Shown here piece by piece: positions 1 through 7,815 of a DNA stretch of 14,832 nucleotides (position 1 is its first letter; every line of letters begins with the position of its first letter). The notes under the pieces were generated by a model that saw only the letters and a program-made list of their open reading frames with translations, was not told the origin of the DNA and searched no databases. The position numbers and the translations under genes were made by a program. The stretch spans positions 1 through 14,832 of the forward strand of contig CAKOGP040001213.1 of NCBI GenBank assembly GCA_933822405.4, in the 5' to 3' direction. This stretch comes from Cylindrotheca closterium. Taxonomy: Eukaryota; Bacillariophyta; Bacillariophyceae; Bacillariales; Bacillariaceae.

Positions 1-218
1 ATGTCATTCAGATTCTTTTTGTACTCGCTATTGTGGTCTAGTGAAGTTGAGGATGACAGTTGTGGCGAGAGTTCCTATGCTGGAGGAGACTACAAACAGC
101 AGGAAGACCACTTGTGATGATGATGCGCGGGCTCTTTGATTGTAAAAATATTTCGGTCAACGTCACTATACGTGGACCGGTATGACTCAACATCAATGAA
201 TTGTACTATATAAATATG
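1..218. repeat. Dispersed repeat, copy 1 (matches 12032-12248)
   Basis: Nearly identical to 12032-12248 over its whole length; the match starts at the window edge, so it may extend further left. Differences seen are a missing TA near 100, an extra CG near 126 and a T/A change near 225. In the 12-kb copy this segment lies just upstream of a minus-strand pseudogene whose ATG is at 11858, so a further copy of that gene may lie left of this window. The minus strand reads a short hydrophobic stretch (VVFLLFVVSSS) near 80-125, broken by the 2-bp differences. Confidence 0.9.
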
Positions 219-1584
219 TACACGCACATAGGCGGGGTGAGTCGAGAGCGGCTAATTTAGTGTTTACATGTCATCCTCCTCATCATCACCCACACCATAC
301 CGGTATATAACGGACATATCATCACCCATCATGGAAAAATGAGGATTCTCATAAACTTCGAGATAGACGACGCCGTTCCAGTATCCTATGATCCTATTGG
401 AGAAATAGCGTTTTCATTTTTTGGGGGTGCGAATGAACCAGGATTGATGAAGTTATGAGGAGCTGAAAACGTCAATTTTTGGCCTGAATGTCACTACTTT
501 CCAGAAACGAATCTCGAGATGATAATCATACAGATGAAGAGCGATAATGGAAGGTGAATATTTTCTTTGGATTGAAGATTGCACAGATGCACTTTTGGCT
601 TAGAAAGATGGAGAATTGACGGAGATAGAATGAAATAAATCAGACGAACTGGGGAACTTTCAGGCGAATTGTGCGACATACCAAGAATGCACAACATATG
701 AAGGCACTTGCGACTGCTGTAGCTGATGCAATACAAGGTTTCAGGGGTAGCAGCAGCAATTGCTTGGCGACAATTCTTCAATGATTGCTACCTACAAGCC
801 AGCATGCTTCCTCAGAATGGCGCTCAAAGATGATATATGGAAGAGTAATGAGGAATGTGACAACCCGCCTGGCAAATCAAATATGACGAAAACCTACGGT
901 TCATGGCTGAATGATTGGTGTGCATTGTTGCTTGTTGCCAGATCATCAGGAGTTAGAATGACCAGGTTTCCAGTTGTATCTAGGCAACAACCTCCTCCCA
1001 TGACATCCGCAATAAGATAGAATACAATATGTTAACATTCGACTACAAAATTCGATCTAATTTTAAGCCAGTGTAGAGTTGAATTGTCATTGTGGTGAGG
1101 TTTGGGTATTTCACTATCGTCGTCTGCACTTCGTTCATTCAATTACTTTGATAGGTCCAAATCCACGCTAAACATTCACGCTAAACAAAGGTCACAGCAT
1201 CGCACTGTTGCCGAGAGTCCGCGTAAATCTCAGATGTTGAAATTCTAGAGAGAGAGTATACGTGTACTTCTGCGCTCCATTGCGCGGTCCATCAAACTCT
1301 GACATTATCATCTGCCGAATCAATCCAAAATTATTCTTGCTCGTGCAGTATAGTACGGTATCCTCAATCCCATATACTATGACTTGAAGGCATCACTCTT
1401 TGTTGTTTGTTCTTGCGGATATTACAGTAATACACGTTTCCGTTTTTCCATTCTACGTCTTGGATCTTAGGCAACATTTGGAAGGTCTAAGCTCTTGTCT
1501 TCTATTGAAAACAAATGTGCTGATTCATTCATTCCTTTATTCCTACATAGATTCAGAGAAATTTCACTCTTCCAGAGAATCATA
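219..1584. other. No supported gene (intergenic)
   Basis: Both strands have only short frames (up to about 95 codons) with no recognisable domain. One minus-strand frame near 894-1035 has a cysteine pair and a GNLVI motif, but it is closed by stops on both sides and was not accepted. The last 200 bases are T-rich and are the likely promoter and 5' UTR of the LRR gene. No clear TATA box was found. Confidence 0.6.
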
Positions 1585-3378
1585 ATGACCAACAACGAAG
1601 ACCTATTGGGCCTAAATGCCTCTGCCTGTTTTCACTACATGGGTCAATCGGATGTTTCACGAAGCATCACTGCAGTAGCGGTGGATTCTTACATTCAGGA
1701 CATTGCGCCGGAAACCTTTTCGAGTTGTACCCAGTTAACGCAAGTTGACATTTATGGTCACAATTTAAAGACAATAGGCGGGTCGTCCTTCAAGAAGTGC
1801 CAATCGATGAAAACGATTCTTTTCCCGGACTCGGTGGAACGAATTGAAGAACGAGCCTTTTCGGCGTGTGTGTCCCTCACTCAGGTTGGATCGTATCCAC
1901 CCAAGAATACTACTACTGCTACCACTACTATTATTCATACATCATCCTCTGCTGACGACCAAGACCGAACCAAGAAGATTCCACACACCAACCCGGCGCT
2001 TCCATCCAATCTAAAGTTCTTGGGCCCCGCTGCCTTTCTCTATTGCAAGTCGTTGACTTCCATTTCGATTCCTTCGACAGTCGAAACGATACGAGAGTAT
2101 ACCTTCTTTTATTGTGAAGCTCTTGTCGACCTAACCCTGAAGGAAGGATTGAAAGTGATTGAGGAGCGAGCCTTCCAAGGTTGCATATCGTTGCAAAATG
2201 TCGCAATACCTACCAGTGTGGAGCAGATTGGAAAGTATGCCTTTTTCTATTGTTTGAGATTGACCGAAGCGACGCTTCCTAAGAAATTGACGGACATCAA
2301 GGCAAGATCCTTTCACGATTGCAAAGCTTTGAAGTTTATGAAGATGCAACATACCGCGATTCAATCCATTGAGGCGAATGGTTTCTACTTTTGCGAAGCC
2401 TTGTTGTATGTCGATTTCCCACCAACCTTGCAACGAATTCATCGCTCTGCCTTTGAATCCTGCAAGTCGCTCAAATCAGTGGCGCTTCCACCATCCCTCA
2501 CGGCGATTGAGCAAGGTTCCTTCCGTGGCTGCCGCTCGTTGATAGCCGTGGAACTTTGCAACGGCCTAGAGTGGATACTCTCCAAGGCCTTTGCGGATTG
2601 CGAATCGCTACGAATGATTGTCCTCCCCGCACACTCGTCGGATCGAGCAGGGGAATACGCCAAGAATGCGTTCTCGGGCTGTTCCATGTTGGAAGGTCGT
2701 TGCTTTGGTGGGGACCTCCTCACGTCTTTGACTCATCGATTTGACAAGCTCCCAATTCACAAACTCTGCTACAATGCTGGGAGTACTGCTTTGACTGTTG
2801 AGGACCTTGCGACTTGTGTGACGCAGCATGTAGTAAACCAGCCAGAGCAGGATGGTGCCTGTGTCGATTCCTTTGGCATGACACCCTTGCACATTTTGGG
2901 GGTTTCCGCAAAACCCAGAGAAGATTTCTTTCTTGAATTGACAAATCTGCTGCCCATCGATACGCTGACGCAAAACGACAAATATGGAAATAGGCCAGTG
3001 GATTACTTGTGCCAGAACGAGGCACCCAACACGGCCAACCTCATTCAAATGGTACTCCAGCGTACCATGTTGGATCGAATGAATCACTGGGGATTGGTCC
3101 AATGGAGGGAGGATCTCTCTCAAGCCATACGGTCGATTACCTCTGCAAGCAATGCAAGGGCAAAGGTAGCATTCTTGAGTTGGGTGGAATCCAAACTGGC
3201 ACAATACGAACGTCTCGAGGTACTGTCTCTGTTGGAACTCACTCTTTGGAAGATCGCAGTCACTATGGCACATTCTCAAGAAGCAATAAGTTTTTCGGCA
3301 GAAATATTGGATCGATATTCCTACCGGATACGATGTGGAGCAGAGACAATCATTCCGAGTGTTTGCGAGTTCCTTTAG
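1585..3378 (+). CDS. BspA-type leucine-rich-repeat protein with ankyrin-like tail
   Basis: A single uninterrupted exon of 597 codons ending in TAG. The ATG at 1585 is the first in frame and has A at -3; the frame is open upstream only through non-ATG codons. Residues about 27-370 are tandem LRR_5 repeats of roughly 23 residues, pattern IP-x-SV-x-x-I-x-x-x-A-F-x-x-C-x-x-L, for example around SVERIEERAFSACVSLTQV. A Thr/Ser-rich insert (about residues 104-142) splits the repeats. From about 428 the sequence DSFGMTPLHILG and DKYGNRPVDYLC resembles ankyrin repeats, followed by a helical tail ending in RCGAETIIPSVCEFL. This architecture is typical of large diatom LRR families of unknown function. 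No signal peptide or membrane helix is evident, so it is probably intracellular. LRR solenoids usually bind proteins; the partner cannot be deduced. Confidence 0.9.
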   Translation: MTNNEDLLGLNASACFHYMGQSDVSRSITAVAVDSYIQDIAPETFSSCTQLTQVDIYGHNLKTIGGSSFKKCQSMKTILFPDSVERIEERAFSACVSLTQVGSYPPKNTTTATTTIIHTSSSADDQDRTKKIPHTNPALPSNLKFLGPAAFLYCKSLTSISIPSTVETIREYTFFYCEALVDLTLKEGLKVIEERAFQGCISLQNVAIPTSVEQIGKYAFFYCLRLTEATLPKKLTDIKARSFHDCKALKFMKMQHTAIQSIEANGFYFCEALLYVDFPPTLQRIHRSAFESCKSLKSVALPPSLTAIEQGSFRGCRSLIAVELCNGLEWILSKAFADCESLRMIVLPAHSSDRAGEYAKNAFSGCSMLEGRCFGGDLLTSLTHRFDKLPIHKLCYNAGSTALTVEDLATCVTQHVVNQPEQDGACVDSFGMTPLHILGVSAKPREDFFLELTNLLPIDTLTQNDKYGNRPVDYLCQNEAPNTANLIQMVLQRTMLDRMNHWGLVQWREDLSQAIRSITSASNARAKVAFLSWVESKLAQYERLEVLSLLELTLWKIAVTMAHSQEAISFSAEILDRYSYRIRCGAETIIPSVCEFL

Positions 3379-3998
3379 AACGTGACGACTGCCACGAAAA
3401 ATGAGTCAGTCAGTCGACAGCATTTGAAAGACTTGGTATTACTAGTTAGGGTAGTTTTGCCATATAGGACTAATACACATGCTTTTCTAAAATTACAAAT
3501 ATGATACAACTCACATGGTATGTTTGGTCAAGACAAAAACTGGCTATTGTCAGATGCACCTATACTGTCAATTGTTCCTCGTCGTGGCGTTTCAATCCTA
3601 TTGCACTTAGCATCGTCAGACCTATTGTCTCCATCTTTGCAGTCGAAGAATAATGGTTGAACGAAAGGAACCCACTCAACTGCTTGTAACGGCCATCGAT
3701 CAACTTCCTCTCTGGAGCGATATTGACCCAGTACCACTCACTTGTTTGCCAACTCCAATGTATATGCATGTTGCAACTGCGTTTACGACCATATGAACAA
3801 TAAGTATTGGTCTGCACCACTAGCGACGAGGAAGCACAAATACAACGTCTCTGTAAATCCCTGTACAAGACGAAAGTAGGATGCCATACAATCTGAACAG
3901 GACTGACAGATTCTGGTGATCACTATGTACACATCTTTTGATGTCACATATCGCATGTCTTGAATAGATAAGTCACCACTCGATCAAGGTGATTCTTC
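3379..3998. other. Intergenic; weak overlapping minus-strand frames only
   Basis: Contains the 3' flank of the LRR gene. Two overlapping minus-strand frames (3528-3868 and 3528-3737) reach about 100 and 70 codons. One has an aromatic stretch (WQTSEWYWVNIAPERKLIDG), but neither shows a family motif, and the open part is closed upstream near 3905-3920. They could be relics of a coding exon; nothing firmer can be said. Confidence 0.5.
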
Positions 3999-4292
3999 CT
4001 ATTCTAGGCCTGCCTGATCAAAAAAGTACACTGTGTGGTCATGTGGTTTCACCATTAGGTATCCATTCCGAAACGTTTTGTCGGTCGCTTCAGCGTTGGT
4101 AAAGTTTCCAAGCTCCTTCATCACAGAGACATGCGTCGGCGTAATCGACTTTTTCTGGATTATTACATGGTAGATGAGGCTATACAAATGATCCTGTTCG
4201 GACGGTACGTACACGCCACGAAGTCTCCTGCGCTGATTCAGGATCTGGAGCTGCCATTTGCGATCTAGATAGTTGTCTCCGACCCATCTCAA
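3999..4292 (-). CDS. Unidentified coding-like fragment, possible last exon
   Basis: A 97-codon minus-strand frame with balanced, protein-like composition (RGVYVPSEQDHLYSLIYHVI, then TFRNGYLMVKPHDHTVYFFD) ending in TAG at 3999-4001. It has no in-frame ATG at its beginning: the listed start is TTG, and the frame is closed by TAA about 30 bases upstream. The bases just before it are pyrimidine-rich with an AG (TTTTTTGCAATTTCAATTTGAG), so it might be a 3' terminal exon, or the end of a truncated gene. It lies about 50 bp downstream of the glycosyltransferase pseudogene on the same strand but in another frame. I do not recognise the family. Confidence 0.35.
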   Translation of the reverse strand: MRWVGDNYLDRKWQLQILNQRRRLRGVYVPSEQDHLYSLIYHVIIQKKSITPTHVSVMKELGNFTNAEATDKTFRNGYLMVKPHDHTVYFFDQAGLE

Positions 4293-4344
4293 ATTGAAAT
4301 TGCAAAAAACGAACGTTTACATAGCATAGCATAGAATATTCGGC

Positions 4345-5590
4345 CTAAGAATACTTGATGTTTTGTTTCCGCTCCTTCTCTTGACGCTTCCGTTCCACTT
4401 TCGGAGGACAGGTTAACTTGAGTCGACGGAACTCGGCCAGCGTGGTGTTCATTAGAACTGGATCCAATGTGCCAAGGTCATCCCAGTGGGGCAGTGGTTT
4501 GTGCCAAAAGGGAGTGTAAACAATTGTAGTATTTGGCAAACTTAAGACAGCCGGTACCAGACTAAAACTGGATCGAGAAAGAATCACCACATCGGACTCA
4601 AAAGCAATGGCCTTCCAGACTTGGTCAATACTACCGTCTAGTCAGAGATCATATCCCTTTTGAGAGAATTCATCCAACGGTTCAAAGGTTTCGGATTCTG
4701 AATAGACGACTACCTTGATGGGTTGCTTGTCCGCCATGTCATTCTTGGCCAGTAGTAACTTGGCCTTGTAGCGTTCGATCAGATTTAAGTAATGCTGATT
4801 GGGAAGATAGCGAGGAAATCCATTGGTTCTTGGTCGACATGGGGTAATGTCACCCCGACGAATGTGTACGGTGATTTGTTTGGGGCGCAAATTATGACTG
4901 CTGCTGCTGCTGCTGCTTCTCCATCATCATGACAGCATGCATGTACTTCAGATACTTGGGTGTGAAAATACCGGTATCTTGCTGGGTATACTTGGCGCGA
5001 TTCATGAGTTTACCGGTGGAGGAGCATTGAAAGGGCATTTCGGATTCCAGTCCTAGGATCCGAAGTAAATCCCTGCGGGGTTGAATGACATAATCCTTAA
5101 ACTCCCTTCGTTGACAAGCTCCTCCGTATCTTTGACCTCTGGAAAAGGCAAAGGCATGCGCCATGAGCATGTCTTGAATGGCAGCTCCGGAACGGTCTCC
5201 TCGGACATAGGAATATACCATTCGACCAGTGGGGCGGAGCAGTTCAATCTGCGCGTTGGTGGCTGATGAACCATTATTATTGTCTGCCTTAATTATTCTG
5301 AAGCTGGAACTGAAATCGTCAATGAGATGATTGTCATCGGGGTTGTTGGTGCTTCTTTGCGAGGCACCAAAAGTACCCGTGCTGTTCTCCATCCAAAAGA
5401 TTAGCGCAGATGAATCATATTCAAGTGTTGATGGGTTCAGTAGAACAGAGGCACATATACAGCAGATGAAGAAAGCCAATACTAAGCCAAAGCACAATCG
5501 TTGCCTCAGCTTCTTTGTAGCATGGTTGAGTTGGTTGTTTTTCGAAATCGTATGTCGTTCTTGGCGCGGTCGATGATAGTCTGAAAACAT
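4345..5590 (-). pseudogene. Type II membrane fucosyltransferase-like glycosyltransferase, broken
   Basis: Read on the minus strand from ATG at 5590. Residues 1-31 are basic and cytosolic; 32-51 (LCFGLVLAFFICCICASVLL) form one membrane helix; the rest would be lumenal, as in Golgi glycosyltransferases. Around residues 131-158 is GDRSGAAIQDMLMAHAFAF then YGGAC, a conserved block of these proteins. After a net +1 frameshift at a (CAG)6 run near 4891-4916 the frame continues with VHIRRGDITPC, the HxRRGD donor-site motif shared by alpha-1,2/alpha-1,6 fucosyltransferase superfamilies. An in-frame TGA at 4642-4644 follows GYDL; the same frame resumes with LDGSIDQVW, SRSSFSLVPAVL and VYTPFWHKPLPHW and ends in TAG at 4345. 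Two lesions in an otherwise well preserved gene suggest recent inactivation, a defective allele, or assembly error. Donor and acceptor cannot be deduced. Confidence 0.8.
4898..4915. repeat. (CTG)6 trinucleotide microsatellite
   Basis: Six perfect CTG units on the plus strand, read as CAG (six Gln) in the upstream frame of the glycosyltransferase and as AGC (Ser) in the downstream frame. It sits just before the HIRRGD motif, where the frame changes, so slippage here or in the adjoining bases is the simplest source of the frameshift. Confidence 0.85.
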
Positions 5591-6118
5591 TGTGCCAACT
5601 GAACGCCCAATAAATTTGGGATTTTGTGCAATAATAAGGATTTGTTGTCTATCAGATTATCCTGTGAGTCGTATAATACCGAAACTTCATGGCCGAAATA
5701 CCCTAAGCATACTGTTGTTTGTGACTTGTGGGACAACTGGATAGCTGAAACGTTTGGCGAAGAAGGGGAAGAAAGTCAGACAGATCAGAGCGTCCAAGAC
5801 CTTTGTCATGGGATGGTGTACGAAGATATACCGGTATGTATTGATGACTGCGTTTGTTGATGATGCTCGTTTTTATTTTTTGTGAAATGTATTCCCTCTC
5901 CCTCAAATGTCTTCCACGTGTAGGCCCGGGAGATGATGCTGACGGATGATATGTCAATGCCTGAAATCGAATCATCCTTTTATCATCGCAGGTTCAAAAT
6001 CTCAAAGCACTATCCTGTCATTGCATCATATCTGATATTATAATATACCCACAGTGCTATGAGCTCCAAGCAACATCATAGATCAGAACTGTTAATATCA
6101 AACAAGAAATCACATATC
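5591..6118. other. Shared upstream region of two divergent genes
   Basis: Lies between the start of the minus-strand glycosyltransferase (5590) and the start of the plus-strand HAD gene (6119), so it should hold both promoters. An AT-rich TATTATAATATA stretch at about 6036-6047 lies some 70 bases before the HAD ATG and could be a TATA-like element. Short frames here show no domain. Confidence 0.4.
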
Positions 6119-6872
6119 ATGAATGAGGGAGAGAAATCTCAGCAAAGTCATTCTCCGATTATCTTCTTGGATATTGATGGGGTAGGTAGGTTTTTTGTTT
6201 TTGTATTGCTCATGGACGATTGAAAATGACGACCGCATCCTTTCTCTGTCCATTCGATTCTTCGGAAGCTCATCTCACATTATATCTACCTCTGCATTGT
6301 TAATATCATTGCATCTGATCTTTGCTGCGCCCTTATCGTCGCACTCCCGATTGCAGGTTTTGAATCGAACCAAACATGCAACACATATCCGGCTCGATGA
6401 TGATTTGTTGGAACGTTTTCGACGTCTTGTCGAGACGACTGGGGCAAATATTGTACTAAGCACCTACTGGAGGCATTTTCGAGACTACATTTCCTACATT
6501 CTAAGCAACTATGGAATTCCTGAAGAAAAGATTCTTGGATCGACACCCGGATTCAATCGCAGCATGAAAGGTCGAAAGGCGAGCGACGATCAAGAATACT
6601 CTAGTCGTGCCCAAGAGATTCGAGCTTGGTTACAGGAATACTTCCAACTTGAGATGGGGATCCACAATTCGGCTAATAGTGGTGGCGGTCATTATGACAA
6701 AATAAGTGAGGAACACGGCATTCGATTTGTGATTTTGGACGATCGTCCAACAGCTGCCGACGACTCCGAGTTCCTGCAGAAAAGGTTCATTCACTGTGAC
6801 ACTACACAGGGTATAACGGAAGAAGAGGTAGACCGAGCGATACGAATACTTCTACACGATGATGGCTCATAG
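6119..6872 (+). CDS. HAD-superfamily phosphatase-like protein (HAD_SAK-type), two exons
   Basis: Exon 1 is 6119-6181 and exon 2 is 6357-6872; joined they give 192 codons ending in TAG. HAD motif I is split by the intron: IIFLDIDG (Asp18, Asp20) joins VLNRT. Motif II is IVLSTYWR (Ser56/Thr57). A conserved R-x-x-EIxxWL block is RAQEIRAWL (105-113), and the acidic motif IV is FVILDD (Asp149, Asp150). The tail IHCDTTQGITEEEVDRAI fits the end of the small HAD domain found in 'Swiss Army Knife' RNA-repair proteins, where it is thought to act as a phosphatase/hydrolase on nucleic-acid ends. Here it stands alone with no fused ligase or kinase, so substrate is uncertain. The unspliced frame starting at 6195 lacks motif I, which is why the spliced model is preferred. 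No signal peptide; likely cytosolic or nuclear. Confidence 0.82.
6182..6356 (+). other. GT-AG intron in the HAD gene (175 nt)
   Basis: Begins GTAGGT directly after the GGG glycine codon of DIDG and ends TTGCAG before GTT TTG AAT. Removing it restores the HAD motif DIDGVLN in frame. It falls between codons (phase 0). Confidence 0.82.
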
Positions 6873-7296
6873 TCCATATCGTGGTGCGAGCAGAATAGCG
6901 ATGGCATGCGATTCCTCGCCAGTTGGCGTCGGCCAAGGATTAACGAATGATCATACGCTGGTGACGGCTTCCGATGGTGTCCACCATTAACTTGGGGCAC
7001 ATGGTTGGAATGCTGACGCCTTTGAACGAACCTGACCCTTTTCAAGCCAGCTGATGGCGTTGGTGCATGTCACTTCATCCATTTCTGGAAACCGGAAACC
7101 GTAATTCCTGATGACCATGATATATAGCAACCTAGCGACGACGAGTTTTGACGAACAAGCACCGAGCCTCAATCAATCATACTTTGACAATTTTAATTAG
7201 CTGGTAGAATAGGCATTGTATAGTACTGTGTTTTATAATGTGTAAGCACCACTTGCGTGCATCAATATTTACACTTTTTCTATATTCTACATTGAC
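6873..7296. other. Intergenic, nothing recognised
   Basis: 3' flank of the HAD gene. Only short frames without motifs; the part from about 7180 to 7296 is AT-rich. Confidence 0.5.
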
Positions 7297-7432
7297 ATAA
7301 AAAGTTTGAAGTAGCAAACCGTATGACAATGATGATGAAGCTTTTGCGTCCATGCCATTATGCAGGCGCCATCGCCTTCAAAAGCTGAATAAAGGCATGA
7401 TCGAAGAACACGGCCGACTTCGGATTGCTTCA
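7297..7432. repeat. 136-bp direct repeat, left copy
   Basis: Begins ATAAAAAGTTTGAAGTAGC and ends CGGATTGCTTCA. The right copy at 7554-7689 is the same length with one visible mismatch (GAAGTAGC versus GATGTAGC). No terminal inverted repeats or target-site duplication were recognised. The two copies are 257 bp apart, with 121 bp of unrelated sequence between. Confidence 0.92.
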
Positions 7433-7553
7433 GGTGGAAGGTGCACGGCAGTACCTATATACAGGTATTTCGTTAGTCGTTTGTTTTGCGATGGATTTTA
7501 GTCGCAGTAGTCGATCATGCAACCGTTTCGTTCGAATCGACCGAAGATGATAT

Positions 7554-7689
7554 ATAAAAAGTTTGATGTAGCAAACCGTATGACAATGATGATGAAGCTT
7601 TTGCGTCCATGCCATTATGCAGGCGCCATCGCCTTCAAAAGCTGAATAAAGGCATGATCGAAGAACACGGCCGACTTCGGATTGCTTCA
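7554..7689. repeat. 136-bp direct repeat, right copy
   Basis: Matches 7297-7432 with one visible substitution, implying a recent duplication. It ends about 125 bases before the ATG of the 480-codon frame, so it may contribute to that gene's 5' region. Confidence 0.92.
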
Positions 7690-7815
7690 TTAAGAAATTC
7701 CAGCAGGCGAAATGAAAGTCGTTTCTTTTAGCGACCGTGAGCGTGTTTCCACGATGAAAACGATTTCAACCCGTTTCTTTCCAAGACCGTGCTGCAATCT
7801 TGAATTCACTCAGAA

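Noticed and set aside
894..1035. Minus-strand frame with GGGCCLDTTGNLVIL, vaguely like a bulb-lectin repeat
   Set aside because: Under 50 codons, bounded by stops on both sides, no further repeats and no convincing splice sites.
1495..1584. N-terminal extension of the LRR protein
   Set aside because: The frame is open but contains no ATG before 1585, and the extension does not resemble the family.
2608..3279. 223-codon open frame on the minus strand
   Set aside because: It lies opposite the LRR gene, whose plus-strand frame has clear family motifs; the antisense protein has none.
3528..3868. Two overlapping minus-strand frames of about 100 and 70 codons
   Set aside because: No motif, mutually overlapping, and the upstream frame is closed; at best a relic.
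6195..6356. Unspliced N-terminus of the HAD protein
   Set aside because: It lacks the catalytic DxD motif, and the region is better explained as an intron with GTAGGT and TTGCAG ends.
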